Source: Erythrobacter sp. SG61-1L | GTDB lineage: Bacteria > Pseudomonadota > Alphaproteobacteria > Sphingomonadales > Sphingomonadaceae | Assembly (NCBI RefSeq): GCF_001305965.1 | Contig: NZ_JXQC01000002.1 | Coordinates: forward strand, 30,621 to 94,620 | Length of the DNA stretch: 64,000 nucleotides | Reading direction: 5' to 3' | Shown here: one piece after another, positions 16,886 to 25,444 of the stretch | Layout: every line of letters starts with the position of its first letter | Position numbering within the stretch: the stretch's first letter is position 1 | Notes under the pieces: model-generated | Seen by the model: the letters and a program-made list of their open reading frames with translations, nothing else | Database searches by the model: none | What the model was told of the DNA's origin: nothing | Translations under genes and position numbers: made by a program

Positions 16886-17734
16886 ATGACAATCACGACC
16901 ACGGCAGCGGCGAAAGAGGCTGTGCGGCGGCTGAATGGCACCTGGCACGGCAGTTATGGGAAGGCACTCTGCCCGGCCCATAACGACAAGCGCCCATCGC
17001 TTTCGATCACACCGGGCCGAGACGCCGTGCTGTTCCATTGCTTCGCCGGGTGCAGCCAGGCCGCGATCATGGAGGCGTTGTCAAAGAAGGGTGGCTATAT
17101 CCGTCCCACCGAACGCGATCCCAACCCGCCGCAACGGCGCGACCTCGCACCGCTCGCCCGCGACCTTTGGAGCAAGGCTTTGCCGCTCCCCGGAACGCCC
17201 GCCCAACTCTATCTCGAAAGCCGCCGTCTCGGTCATTCGACCATCGGCCGCTATGATCCCGCCGCGCTTACCTATGAAGGCGGCGAGCGCCTTCGCCTTC
17301 CAGCCCTCTTCCTGCCCATCATCGAGCGGCGCGAAATCGTCGCCCTGGCCCGCGTGTTCGTCGACCGCGATGGCAACAAGCATCCGTTGCTCGAAGATGC
17401 AAAGCGCACTCTTGGAGATCCGCGCGGCGGCGCTGTCCGTATCGGTCAACTGGACGGCGATCACCTCAATCTGGCTGAAGGTTTCGAGGAAGCCGAATCC
17501 GTAATAGCCCTGTTTGGCCTTGCGGGCTGCTGGTCCGTGAATGGGGCAGAGCTATATGCGCGGGTCCATATCCCCGACCATATCCGTTCGATCACCATCT
17601 ATTCGCAGCACGGCGCAGCCGCCGCCAATGGCGTGGCCAAGGCCAGACCGCATCTTGGCGCTCGCGGCCGAACGATCGCGGTCGAGCTGCCACCCCCCGG
17701 TGGCGACTGGAACGACGCATGGCGGGCCGCGTGA
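16886..17734 (+). CDS. Toprim/CHC2 zinc-finger primase-like protein
   Basis: 282 aa. The N-terminal zinc finger CPAH(x)n HCFAGC (about residues 30-57) resembles CHC2 fingers of DNA primases and is followed by a Toprim-type region (LAEGFEEAES with the conserved Glu). The second Toprim motif, normally DxD, reads IYSQHG, so the metal-binding acids are missing. It may bind nucleic acid without full catalysis or use other residues. First gene of an operon with the HNH-like gene and ssb, behind dyad D1. Confidence 0.75.
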   Translation: MTITTTAAAKEAVRRLNGTWHGSYGKALCPAHNDKRPSLSITPGRDAVLFHCFAGCSQAAIMEALSKKGGYIRPTERDPNPPQRRDLAPLARDLWSKALPLPGTPAQLYLESRRLGHSTIGRYDPAALTYEGGERLRLPALFLPIIERREIVALARVFVDRDGNKHPLLEDAKRTLGDPRGGAVRIGQLDGDHLNLAEGFEEAESVIALFGLAGCWSVNGAELYARVHIPDHIRSITIYSQHGAAAANGVAKARPHLGARGRTIAVELPPPGGDWNDAWRAA

Positions 17735-18501
17735 TCGGCCGCATCCCGATCTTCTTTTCAGGCGGGATCATTCTCGCTGCCCTGTTTTCCAAAGCTCACC
17801 CCGATTTGATCGCCAATCCGCTGCAAAGCGCGCGCGGGGCGTGCGATCAGTTCGTTGACCAGGCGCTTTGCCAAGTCGCCGGCACCATCGACGCATTGCG
17901 GCATGATCGCCCGCCCGTTCCCGGCGTTTCAACCTTCCTCCCCGAACGGATCGAAACCCCCGGTGCCGTCGACCCGGCCATAACCCAGCACGATATAGCT
18001 TCGACCGTCTGCGATCCCGGTTATCTGTCCGCGCGCACGCCCAAGCCGTCATGGACGGCCGCGGCGCGGCGCCGCCTCGCCAGCGCACGGCTCCCCGACG
18101 AAAGCGCGGAGAATTATGCGCTGGATCAGCTCGTCCCGATCTCCCTTGGCGGCGCTGCGTCCGACGCGCGCAATCTGTGGCTCCAATCATGGACCGGGCC
18201 GTGGAACGCGAGCCGCAAAGACGCGCTCGAAACCGTGCTGCATCGTATGGTGTGCAACGGGGAACTTACCCTGGACTCAGCGCAGCACGCGATCGCGAGC
18301 GACTGGATCGAGACTTACCGCCGTGTCGTGACACCGCAAAATCTCGCGCGTCATCAATTGCCGCAGCGGTGGGCCTTGAAGAACGGCGATCAGATCGGGC
18401 CGTCGATCCAGACCGGAAACGACCAAGGGCCGGTCATTCTGCAAACGAATATCGAGCGGGGAGGGGGAGCCTATGAGGTTCCCGCCATTCCGGTCGAATG
18501 A
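17719..18501 (+). CDS. HNH-like nuclease-fold protein with N-terminal membrane/signal segment
   Basis: 260 aa. A hydrophobic segment (IPIFFSGGIILAALF, residues 9-23) could be a signal or anchor. At about residues 132-155 the HNH-type pattern LDQLVPISLGGAASDARNLW appears, the place where exported or phage-type HNH proteins have DHLVPLxxGG..NLW. The catalytic His is Gln here, so activity is doubtful. It overlaps the primase-like gene by 16 bp and precedes ssb by 30 bp. The role in the operon is unknown. Confidence 0.65.
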   Translation: MAGRVIGRIPIFFSGGIILAALFSKAHPDLIANPLQSARGACDQFVDQALCQVAGTIDALRHDRPPVPGVSTFLPERIETPGAVDPAITQHDIASTVCDPGYLSARTPKPSWTAAARRRLASARLPDESAENYALDQLVPISLGGAASDARNLWLQSWTGPWNASRKDALETVLHRMVCNGELTLDSAQHAIASDWIETYRRVVTPQNLARHQLPQRWALKNGDQIGPSIQTGNDQGPVILQTNIERGGGAYEVPAIPVE

Positions 18502-18531
18502 CGATTTCACTGAAGGAAGGGAGTTGAAGCC

Positions 18532-18876
18532 ATGTCGCGTGACACAGCAGAGTTTCATATCATCGGGAATATCGGCAGCATCCGACCGCGTGAGAAGGTC
18601 ACATATGTCCGGGTCGCCGTAAAATACTCCCGCAAGGAAGGCGATGAATGGACGGAGCATACCCGCTGGAACAGCGTGACTTGCTTCGGCAAAGTGGCTG
18701 AGAAGGCGCAGAAGGCTGGCGTTGGCGACCTGGTTCGTATTACCGGAGTCCCTGAAGAAACCGCCTACGAGCGTGGCGGCGAAACCATTTACGGCACCGA
18801 CCTGATCGCCAAACATTTCTATATACACAATCGCGCTGGAAACGGTGGCGACGACGCCAGCCCCGATGCCGATTGA
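18532..18876 (+). CDS. ssb: Single-stranded DNA-binding protein (plasmid SSB 1)
   Basis: 114 aa. It has an OB fold with typical strands (FHIIGNIGSIRP, TYVRVAVKYSRK, TRWNSVTCFGKVAEKAQKAGVGDLVRITG) and an acidic tail (GDDASPDAD), though not the DDDIPF end that recruits host proteins. Plasmid SSBs coat incoming single strands during conjugation. It is the last gene of the dyad-D1 operon. A second, divergent SSB is at 40432. Confidence 0.85.
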   Translation: MSRDTAEFHIIGNIGSIRPREKVTYVRVAVKYSRKEGDEWTEHTRWNSVTCFGKVAEKAQKAGVGDLVRITGVPEETAYERGGETIYGTDLIAKHFYIHNRAGNGGDDASPDAD

Positions 18877-18944
18877 GAAGGGGAGGGCGGGGCGGCCGAA
18901 CCCGCATTATGCGGGTGACGATCCTCGCATGAAATTGTCGCAGG

Positions 18945-18966
18945 ATCCGCGTGCGCGGATTTTGCG
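18945..18966 (+). terminator. Candidate terminator after ssb
   Basis: ATCCGCG, loop TG, CGCGGAT followed by TTTTG-like sequence, 68 bp after the ssb stop. A second small hairpin (CCCGCAT/ATGCGGG) lies at 18901-18915. The rest of 18967-19114 shows no gene. Confidence 0.5.
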
Positions 18967-19114
18967 GCGTCTCTTTTCATCACCCCGCCAGCAACCGGCA
19001 TGGTGATGGGGCGGCGCAGCGCGTGAGCATCCCCCCGCTCGCGCGCGCGCCGTCATAGATCGACGGCCGACGAGCGGCCGACTTTTCCCGTTTCTCGTCT
19101 TTGTTTCTGATTCT

Positions 19115-19348
19115 GGGGCCTGTTCCTGCCCCCTGTCGCAAGGGCTGGACCGTCGCGGCCGCAGGCGGCCGCGCTTGGCGGGCACGGCGGTATCCCCGCC
19201 TTCCGCGCCGTCGGCTTGTGCAGGCGGGTGATTCCCCTCCGCCGTCCCCGGCCCTCAATTGCGCCATTCCCCGACCCGGCTCGCCACTCAGGCAGAAGCC
19301 GATGGACGCCATCGCCTTCGGCTCCATTTTAGGAAGGGAAACAAGCAT
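19115..19348 (+). repeat. Structured leader B1 upstream of ardC
   Basis: About 230 bp, nearly identical to 28516-28745 and 36372-36604. It contains hairpins GGGGCctgttcctGCCCC, GCGGCCG/CGGCCGC and, next to the gene, GAAG-C-CGATGG / CCATCG-C-CTTC, then TTTTAGGAAGGGA as ribosome binding site. The conserved arms with varying loops suggest a folded RNA or single-stranded DNA element. See findings for the single-strand-promoter interpretation. Confidence 0.8.
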
Positions 19349-20287
19349 ATGGCACGGAAATCAACCCGCAGCGCGCAAGCCAACCGCATCGACGTTTACG
19401 AAGAGGTCACAGCCAGCATTATCGCACTGTTGGAGGCAGGCACCCGCCCATGGTCGCCATCATGGGCATCGGGCGCTGCAACGCTTCCTTTGCGCCACGA
19501 AGGAACGGCCTACCAAGGAATCAATATCCTCTTGCTTTGGTCCGCAGCGATGACGCGCGGCTATTCCAATCCCTATTGGATGACCTACCGGCAAGCGGAT
19601 GAGCTAGGCGGTCAGGTCCGCAAGGGCGAGAAGGGCAATCTTGTCGTTCACGCTGGAACCTTCACCCCAAAGGACGGCGAGACGGGCGAACCTGTCACGA
19701 ACAGCGACGGCGAGGAAGCGAGCCGCCGCTATCTGAAACGCTATGTTGTGTTCAATGTCGAGCAGATCGACGGCCTGGACATGGCGAAATATCCGGTCCC
19801 GGTTGTCGAGATCAAGAACCGCGACCAGCGCGACCCCGATCTTGATGCGGCTTTTGCCCGCTATCCCGTCACCTATCGGGAAGGGGGCGGCAGCGCCTTC
19901 TATGACGACCGCGCCGACTGTATCCAAATGCCCGCTTTCGCTGATTTCGTGAGCGGCAACGCCTTCTATGCGACCCTTGCCCATGAGGGAATCCATAGCA
20001 CCGGGCATCCCGACCGCTTGGACCGCGATAGCCTTCGCAAATATGCTGACAGCAAGGAAATCCGGGCTTTCGAGGAATTGATTGCCGAGATTGGCGCAGC
20101 GATGCTTTGCGCGCAGCTAGGCATGGAACCGACCGAGCGCGAGGATCACGCCGCCTATATTGCCGATTGGCTCAAGGCCCTTCGCAATGACAAGCGCGCC
20201 ATCTTCCGCGCGGCCACCGCCGCGCAGACCGCGAGCGAATTGATCCTCTCTCACATGGCCAACCAGCCCGCGAGGCAGGCCGCTTGA
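19349..20287 (+). CDS. ardC: ArdC-like antirestriction protein
   Basis: 312 aa from the ATG at 19349 (aggaaggga upstream). The N-terminal ssDNA-binding domain has the family signature RIDVYEEVTASIIALLEAGTRPW and YRQADELGGQVRKGEKG. The C-terminal M48/zincin-like domain carries HEGIH (HExxH) and a downstream Glu in FEELIAEIGAA. ArdC proteins protect incoming conjugative DNA against restriction. It is the first gene after leader B1, the placement expected of a zygotically induced anti-defence gene. Confidence 0.92.
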   Translation: MARKSTRSAQANRIDVYEEVTASIIALLEAGTRPWSPSWASGAATLPLRHEGTAYQGINILLLWSAAMTRGYSNPYWMTYRQADELGGQVRKGEKGNLVVHAGTFTPKDGETGEPVTNSDGEEASRRYLKRYVVFNVEQIDGLDMAKYPVPVVEIKNRDQRDPDLDAAFARYPVTYREGGGSAFYDDRADCIQMPAFADFVSGNAFYATLAHEGIHSTGHPDRLDRDSLRKYADSKEIRAFEELIAEIGAAMLCAQLGMEPTEREDHAAYIADWLKALRNDKRAIFRAATAAQTASELILSHMANQPARQAA

Positions 20288-20340
20288 CCGATCAGGGGGC
20301 GGCCGCGCGCTGCCCCGCCATTTCCCGAAAGGATCGCGCC

Positions 20341-20568
20341 ATGACCCCGAACAACGAGCCGCGCTTGCAGACCGGATATGACTATCTGGCAGCGAGCCTC
20401 ACCAGCGGTCCCGACGCACATCAATATCGCGCGCTATTGCGCGCCTATCTTGACCATTACGACATGGGCACGACAGGCGACGACACCACCGCCGACAGGA
20501 TCGAGCGGCTTTCTGCTTTCCTTCGCCTGTTGGCCGCTGCCGCCATCGCGGAAAGGGCGGCGACATGA
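20341..20568 (+). CDS. Hypothetical small protein in the ardC operon
   Basis: 75 aa from the ATG at 20341, which has AAAGGA 7 nt upstream; a TTG at 20284 overlapping the ardC stop is less likely. A mainly helical protein (YDYLAASLTSGPDAHQYRALLRAYLDHY). No family recognised. It overlaps the next gene by 4 bp. Confidence 0.6.
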   Translation: MTPNNEPRLQTGYDYLAASLTSGPDAHQYRALLRAYLDHYDMGTTGDDTTADRIERLSAFLRLLAAAAIAERAAT

Positions 20569-21164
20569 GCAGCGACACAGACGAACGCGCCCCAGCGGTG
20601 ACAGGTTACAACCCGGAAATCGCCACCGTGTCGGCGGCGGAATTTGCCGAGCTTATGGCGCTGGCGCGTGAGCAACCGCGCCTAACGCCCGATGGGCAAT
20701 GGCGTCACGATTATCACGCCGCCATGATCGCCAAGCGGACCATAGGCGTGCAGCCGGACCTATTCGGCGCGAAGCCGATCATCCACATGCACCGGACGAG
20801 GCCGGGGCCGGTAATCGACTGGCAACCGGAGCCTGTTGACGAGAAGCTGGCCCGGATCGCGCGCGACCCCAATGCGGCTTTCGGCATCGGCCGCCCCGCG
20901 CTCAGCGATGAGGAAAAGGCGGCGATGCTCCGGTCCGCCGCGAACTGGCTGCGCCTTGGCCAGCGCGTTCGCCTCACTGGATCGACAGGTTCGATAGACG
21001 GCCAATTCGAGCGCAGAGTCGGCCGCGTCGGCGTGGTCTGGCGCATATCCAGAGTCCTTACCGATCATGTTCATATCTATCTCGATCCGGTGGGGGCCGA
21101 GCGATCCGAGAAAATCGTTTTCGTCGAGCTGCGCGACGTGGAGCCGATTGAGGATCAGCTATGA
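20565..21164 (+). CDS. Hypothetical protein in the ardC operon
   Basis: 199 aa, soluble, no family recognised. The N-terminal half is helical (TVSAAEFAELMALAREQPRL); the C-terminal half has strand-rich GQRVRLTGSTGSIDGQFERRVGRVGVVWRI and VHIYLDPV, which looks like a small beta-barrel. Start and stop overlap both neighbours by 4 bp, so it is translated as part of the ardC transcript. Confidence 0.6.
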   Translation: MSSDTDERAPAVTGYNPEIATVSAAEFAELMALAREQPRLTPDGQWRHDYHAAMIAKRTIGVQPDLFGAKPIIHMHRTRPGPVIDWQPEPVDEKLARIARDPNAAFGIGRPALSDEEKAAMLRSAANWLRLGQRVRLTGSTGSIDGQFERRVGRVGVVWRISRVLTDHVHIYLDPVGAERSEKIVFVELRDVEPIEDQL

Positions 21165-21586
21165 GCGCACCGCACCGCACCGGAATAGGCGATAATGGCG
21201 GGCTGCCGCTGGACGATCCAGCGCGGCCGTCCCCGGCCCATGCGCCACGGCCCTATGATGCTGCCTGTAGCCGCTGCCTCCATTGGGAGCCGCCCACCGA
21301 GCGCGAGGAATCCGACTATCGCGCGTGGAAGGGCGGCTATGGCCGCCGCGTCAAGGAGCCGAGCGGTTATTGCCATCGCATCCGCCACCGTCCCGGTGGC
21401 CCCATCGCCAGCGGCGGAACGATGGGCCGCAGCTTTTGCCACAATTTCGAGCGCAAGCCCGATCCCGAACCCGAATGGGGCAGGGGCCGCGCTTTCGTCA
21501 CCATCTGGCAGGACGACAAGATCGCGTGGCAGGGCAGGGAAGGGGAGGAACCCGCCGAGTTTCGGCAAGGGGAACTGGACCTGTGA
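21161..21586 (+). CDS. Hypothetical Cys-rich protein in the ardC operon
   Basis: 141 aa. It has a possible zinc site from Cys-x2-Cys (YDAACSRCLHW) and two later Cys (GYCHRI, RSFCHNF). A Pro/Gly-rich N-terminus starts with GIGDNGGLPLDDP. No family recognised. Last gene of the B1 module; a convergent XRE gene begins beyond it. Confidence 0.55.
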   Translation: MSAPHRTGIGDNGGLPLDDPARPSPAHAPRPYDAACSRCLHWEPPTEREESDYRAWKGGYGRRVKEPSGYCHRIRHRPGGPIASGGTMGRSFCHNFERKPDPEPEWGRGRAFVTIWQDDKIAWQGREGEEPAEFRQGELDL

Positions 21587-21601
21587 AGCGCCGACCCCGC
21601 C

Positions 21602-21853
21602 TTATTCGGACACGTCGCCCGAAATGTCGGGAGGCATCAGCAAAAGATAGGCATGGATACTCAGCCCCTTCGCAATGCGCTCGATATTATCAATCGAGAC
21701 ATTGCGTTCGCCGCGCTCAATTCCGCCGAAATAGGTTCGGTCCATTTCTATGTCATAGGCAAAATTTTGCTGACTGATACCCAGCGCCTTCCGGTGGCGG
21801 CGGATATTCGCAGCTACGATCTCGCGTAGGCAACCAGGATGGGTGCGTTTCAC
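21602..21853 (-). CDS. XRE-family HTH regulator
   Basis: 83 aa with GTG start at 21853. The HTH is clear ([37 protein letters not shown]). It is about the size of a bare lambda-repressor-type DNA-binding domain, without a sensor domain. It stands alone, opposite to the ardC module and divergent from a second XRE gene at 21912. Target unknown. Confidence 0.8.
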   Translation of the reverse strand: MKRTHPGCLREIVAANIRRHRKALGISQQNFAYDIEMDRTYFGGIERGERNVSIDNIERIAKGLSIHAYLLLMPPDISGDVSE

Positions 21854-21911
21854 CCTTCATGGTTCACCCGCAAGATGGTTATAAGGCGACGGGTTTTAAG
21901 CATCAATTCTC

Positions 21912-22229
21912 TTGCTGATTCGTAACTGGAAAATGACGCTAACTAGGGGCGCGGGCGTGAATAGTCAGGAGCAAGCGAACGAGGCGGCCGAAAAGCGCGG
22001 TATCATTCATGCCGCAGCATCGCAGCACGCCATGCTTCTCGGTCGAAATTGCCGGGAGCGCCGCAAGATTCTCCATATGTCGCAGGCTGAGCTAGGCGAG
22101 CGATCCGGCGTTGCCGCATCGCACCTGTCGAACATCGAGAAAGGCCGCAGCAATCCGACATTGGAGGTCATGGAGGCGATCGCGAAGGCGCTGAATTGCA
22201 GCGTTGTCGATCTTCTAGGCGATGGATGA
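21912..22229 (+). CDS. XRE-family HTH regulator, paralogue of the one at 59978
   Basis: 105 aa from the ATG at 21912; a GTG at 21957 would give 90 aa and the start is not decided by a clear ribosome binding site. The HTH reads LGRNCRERRKILHMSQAELGERSGVAASHLSNIEKGRSNPTLEVMEAIAKAL, and the 59978 protein shares the SQAELxERSGVAASHxSxIExGxxNPTLEV core. It is a candidate for the repressor of the shared dyads, but that is only a guess. Confidence 0.75.
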   Translation: MLIRNWKMTLTRGAGVNSQEQANEAAEKRGIIHAAASQHAMLLGRNCRERRKILHMSQAELGERSGVAASHLSNIEKGRSNPTLEVMEAIAKALNCSVVDLLGDG

Positions 22230-22282
22230 CCACACAAGGGCAGATTCCGGTAGAACCTAAAAGCCGCCGAGCGCCCCGCGCG

Positions 22283-22468
22283 TCATTCTGAGTGCGGATC
22301 GTCCTTGGTGCCGGTCCGATCTCCTTCCTGTCGGGCGACTTCGCGCTCAAGGACTTCGCGGATGAACGCGGCCCGTCGCTGGCGTCCCACCAGCTTGTCA
22401 ATGCGCTCGCCAAGACCTTCCGGCAGGCGGATGTTGGTTGATTTCACGTTGAGCGGCGGCCTTCCCAT
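22283..22468 (-). CDS. Small ribbon-helix-helix DNA-binding protein
   Basis: 61 aa. The N-terminal strand (TNIRLPEGLGERIDKLV) and following helices (RRAAFIREVLEREVARQ) fit the ribbon-helix-helix fold of CopG/antitoxin-type repressors. No toxin partner is adjacent. It is transcribed away from the 20-bp inverted repeat at 22512-22575, which may be its operator. Confidence 0.65.
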   Translation of the reverse strand: MGRPPLNVKSTNIRLPEGLGERIDKLVGRQRRAAFIREVLEREVARQEGDRTGTKDDPHSE

Positions 22469-22511
22469 TCCTGCGTCGTAAACCAGCCCAAGATGGGTTC
22501 AATGCGAAGCC

Positions 22512-22575
22512 TAATAACCGGCACCGCTTATTGAGTTTTTCCTGTTATTCATGTTATAAGCGGTGCCGGTTATTA
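22512..22575. repeat. 20-bp perfect inverted repeat with 24-bp spacer
   Basis: The left arm starts TAATAACCGGCACC (22512-22531) and the right arm is its exact reverse complement (22556-22575). The spacer is AT-rich. It lies between the divergent RHH gene (22468) and the gene at 22626. Size and position suit a two-site operator or a strong cruciform. Confidence 0.7.
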
Positions 22576-22625
22576 TCTCCGGACACCAATTTTGGTGATG
22601 GAGATCAGCGGCGAAGGTGATTCTC

Positions 22626-23240
22626 ATGTCTCCAGACCAATACGGCGCGAATGATTCGTTGACGGGTGCTGGCACGTCGCGCCGCAGTCTGTTGCGAGCG
22701 ATCGCGGCCGCACCGGCGGTAGCGGCCGCGCCCTGGGGTGAGGCGCTGACGCCGTTGTATGAAAGCTATGGTGACGCCGCGGCGACCGTTGTTCGATCGA
22801 GAGAGGGGCGGGCCTTTAGCCGCCAGCGTTATCATGTTGCGGAAGGTTTCTTCCCCACTGAACAACCGCAGGGACGTTTGGCATGGCAAACCTTTTTGTA
22901 TCGGTCAGGCATTGCCGCCCAGCTCGCGCTATCCTCCCACTTGCTGGACATCGGTTTTACCGATGAATGGTGCGCCCGTAACATCGGCCTCCGTGTCGCC
23001 AAGTCGTTAGCCTATGCCAATGCGACTGGATTGGGGCACAATTGCCCGGAGATGGCACGCCTGGCGCTCGTCCTCACCCCCTATCATCGCTGGAATCAAG
23101 TCCGCCCGTCAGGCCAGTCGGAACCCGATGACGGTGGATTTACACCCGCTCAGGTTCGCGTGTGCCTTCGCGCGCTGTTGGACCGCGTGCATGATGTGAC
23201 TGGCCATCCCCGCCCGCGTGGGTGGGAACGCCGCCTTTGA
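22626..23240 (+). CDS. Hypothetical protein with twin-Arg-like N-terminus
   Basis: 204 aa from the ATG at 22626 (gcgaagg upstream). Residues around 17-35 (SRRSLLRAIAAAPAVAAAPW) resemble a Tat signal or a short hydrophobic segment. The middle is helical with conserved-looking TDEWCARNIGLRVAKSLAYANATGLGHNCPEMARLA. No family recognised. It sits downstream of the 20-bp inverted repeat and 1 bp before the next gene. Confidence 0.55.
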   Translation: MSPDQYGANDSLTGAGTSRRSLLRAIAAAPAVAAAPWGEALTPLYESYGDAAATVVRSREGRAFSRQRYHVAEGFFPTEQPQGRLAWQTFLYRSGIAAQLALSSHLLDIGFTDEWCARNIGLRVAKSLAYANATGLGHNCPEMARLALVLTPYHRWNQVRPSGQSEPDDGGFTPAQVRVCLRALLDRVHDVTGHPRPRGWERRL

Positions 23241-23241
23241 T

Positions 23242-23829
23242 ATGTCGGAAAGCGGACGCGAGCGAAAGACGGCCGCGAGCGCCTTGTTTATTTCGGCTTT
23301 GATGCACGCGGTCCTCTTGGTGCCGCTTGCGATCCCCAATTGCTCGCTTTCGCCATCGGATGATGAACGATCCGAGGCAATCGACGATCGGCCGCCGTTA
23401 GCGGCCGAGATCGTGACTGACATTCCGCCGCCTTCCCGAAAGCCACCCCGTATCGGAAATGAGCTATGTGATCCTAACGCGCCCCCTGAATGGTCATTCT
23501 TCAACATCGAGCCTGGTTTGGCCGTCGATCGGATGTATCAGGCCGCGGACCCCTATTTTCGCCAGATAATGATGGTGGGAGTGCCCGTGCAAGTAACACG
23601 ATCACGCGCCTTGCGAGGTTGGTTCAGGCCGATTGATGCCGTGCGTTTACTGGCGGGCGACGTGGGCGCATGTGTTTCCGATTGGGGAGGTGACGTGGGC
23701 ATCCACCCCTGTCACGGATCGAATGTGCCATTCAGCAGAGCCAAGGAATGGCAGGTTAGACGAGAATGGGAGCCAGCGGGTTGCACGACGCCGACGCTTG
23801 CCCTGATGCCCAATCCTATCACTGTCTAG
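23242..23829 (+). CDS. Hypothetical membrane-anchored protein
   Basis: 195 aa from the ATG at 23242; a GTG at 23218 overlaps the previous gene. One N-terminal membrane segment (ASALFISALMHAVLLVPLAI), a Pro-rich linker (PPPSRKPPRIG), then a Cys-containing periplasmic domain (DVGACVSDWG, GIHPCHGS, PAGCTTPT). The topology resembles TonB-like or surface-exclusion proteins, but no family was recognised. Confidence 0.55.
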   Translation: MSESGRERKTAASALFISALMHAVLLVPLAIPNCSLSPSDDERSEAIDDRPPLAAEIVTDIPPPSRKPPRIGNELCDPNAPPEWSFFNIEPGLAVDRMYQAADPYFRQIMMVGVPVQVTRSRALRGWFRPIDAVRLLAGDVGACVSDWGGDVGIHPCHGSNVPFSRAKEWQVRREWEPAGCTTPTLALMPNPITV

Positions 23830-24077
23830 GCGATCCCTCCGACGAAGCCTTTCGTGTCCCCGCTTCGCGGCATGGCGAGACGCATTACCCCGCCACAGCC
23901 GCGTTGCCGACACCGCGCGCGCGCTTCGACTTCGGACAGCCAGAGCCGCCCGAAATCTCCGCGCGCCAGCAGCTCGCCCGCTGTCACGAACCGGACCTTG
24001 CCGCAGCGGCGGCATGTCAGTTCGAGCCGGTCCCCGGTATCGAGGTCGCGAAGCTGGACGGTATCGAGCCAGCTCAC
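23826..24077 (-). CDS. Small zinc-ribbon protein coupled to the Y-family polymerase
   Basis: 83 aa from the GTG at 24077, which overlaps the polymerase stop (GTGA). The zinc ribbon is CRRC (TCRRCGKVRF) and CRQRGC. Coupling suggests a partner or accessory of the polymerase, which is inference. It converges with the gene ending at 23829, overlapping by 4 bp. Confidence 0.6.
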   Translation of the reverse strand: MSWLDTVQLRDLDTGDRLELTCRRCGKVRFVTAGELLARGDFGRLWLSEVEARARCRQRGCGGVMRLAMPRSGDTKGFVGGIA

Positions 24078-25321
24078 CAATTGTCCTCCGCTTCGGGAAT
24101 CCGCGTGTAGCTGATCTTCGACCCGACATTGCCCCCCGCAGGCGGCGCCCACGGTCCCAGGCTCACCACCGTTTGCCCATAGCGCGCGTTGAGGCTGTCC
24201 ATCGCCTGCGTCAGCATCTCGCAGCGTTGCCGTTCAGCATCGTCATTGGCGAACAGATCCGGTTGCCGCGCCCCGGCGTCGGTCAGCTCGCCCAACGTCA
24301 CGCTCAGCCGCAGGATATTCGTGGCGGGCGGGATCACCGCGACGACATGCTCCCACAGCCGCGCGAACGCGGCGAGGATCGCCATATCGTCGGCAACCTC
24401 GCCCAGCGCCTCCACATCGCCCCAGCTCCGTTCATAGCCGCGCAGGCTGAGATAGAGGGCCGAAGCGTAGAAATTGGCGCGGCGCATCCGCCGCGCCGCC
24501 TTGATCAGAAGCAAACGGCCCATCACGCGCGCATCGTCGAGGCCGCGGCCGTCAGGTGGCAACACTCGTGAATGGCCGAACATATTGCGTTCGGTTTCCG
24601 GGGATTCGATCGCGTAGCCATGCAGCGCATACCAAAGCCGCTCGCCCGTGACATTGCGCCACAGCGCCCGCGCCTGTTTCGGCGGCAATGCCATGAAGCC
24701 CGGAATGTCGACCACCCCGGCGCGCGCGAGCCGCTTTGCCATCGAGCGGCCGATGCCCGGAATGTCCGAGAGCTTCAGCCGCGCAAGTTGCGCGGGCACA
24801 TCTTCAGGATGCCAGACCACCAGGCCGTCAGGCTTGCGCGTGTCGCTCGCGATCTTCGCCAGATGCCGATTGGCGGCCATGCCGATCGAGCAGGTCAGGG
24901 TGGCCCCGATATTGTAGCGGATCACCGTCTTGATGCGGTCCGCCAGCTCATGCGGCGCGGCGCGATGCTTGCGATCGAGCCAGCAGGATAATTCATCAAT
25001 CGACTTCACCTGATCGACCGGAATCACCGTGCCGATCTCGCTCACCAGCGCATTATGCGCGCGCCGGTATAGGTCCGGCTTTTGCGGCACCAGCACCAGA
25101 TCGCGGCACACAGCGCGCGCCTCGTCGACCATCATTACCGACTTGACGCCGCGCGCCTTCGCCTCGCGCGAACAGGCGATGATGCAGGTTCGCCCGCCAC
25201 CCTGATAGGGCACGACCCCAACAGGGCGGCCGCGCAGGCGCGGTTCGCGCAATTGCTCCACCGACGCGAAAAAGCCGTCAAAGTCGAGATATAGATGTTC
25301 GATGCTGTCCGGCTTCCGCAT
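24074..25321 (-). CDS. Y-family DNA polymerase (DinB/UmuC-like)
   Basis: 415 aa from the ATG at 25321. Catalytic motifs are present: YLDFDGFFASVEQ at the N-terminus and SIDELS in place of the usual SxDE box. The helix-hairpin-helix region (LKLSDIPGIGRSMAKRLARAGV) and little-finger domain follow, with no beta-clamp motif identified by eye. It would do error-prone bypass synthesis. A LexA-type box (25357-25371) and dyad D2 (25402-25433) precede it, so both SOS and plasmid signals may control it. Confidence 0.88.
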   Translation of the reverse strand: MRKPDSIEHLYLDFDGFFASVEQLREPRLRGRPVGVVPYQGGGRTCIIACSREAKARGVKSVMMVDEARAVCRDLVLVPQKPDLYRRAHNALVSEIGTVIPVDQVKSIDELSCWLDRKHRAAPHELADRIKTVIRYNIGATLTCSIGMAANRHLAKIASDTRKPDGLVVWHPEDVPAQLARLKLSDIPGIGRSMAKRLARAGVVDIPGFMALPPKQARALWRNVTGERLWYALHGYAIESPETERNMFGHSRVLPPDGRGLDDARVMGRLLLIKAARRMRRANFYASALYLSLRGYERSWGDVEALGEVADDMAILAAFARLWEHVVAVIPPATNILRLSVTLGELTDAGARQPDLFANDDAERQRCEMLTQAMDSLNARYGQTVVSLGPWAPPAGGNVGSKISYTRIPEAEDNW

Positions 25322-25356
25322 GTCCCTGGCTCGATTCGGAAATGAAGGGCCAGCAA

Positions 25357-25371
25357 GAACAGAAAAAGAAC
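25357..25371 (-). promoter_or_regulatory. LexA-type SOS box of the Y-family polymerase
   Basis: GAACAGAAAAAGAAC matches the alphaproteobacterial LexA consensus GAAC-N7-GAAC (GTTC-N7-GTTC). It lies 35 bp upstream of the polymerase ATG. A second box with T7 spacer is at 26018. Confidence 0.7.
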
Positions 25372-25401
25372 AAACCGGCAAGGCAGCTTAGGCTCGCATA
25401 T

Positions 25402-25433
25402 TGTCGGATTGTCTCTATTTTACAAATCCGTCA
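25402..25433 (-). promoter_or_regulatory. Shared dyad operator D2, upstream of the Y-family polymerase
   Basis: TGTCGGA (25402-25408) to TCCGTCA (25427-25433), 32 bp, with one arm mismatch. On the minus strand it shows CGGATTTGT then TAAAAT as possible -10. The same element is at 16853, 41640 and 58914. Confidence 0.6.
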
Positions 25434-25444
25434 ATATGCCCGTT

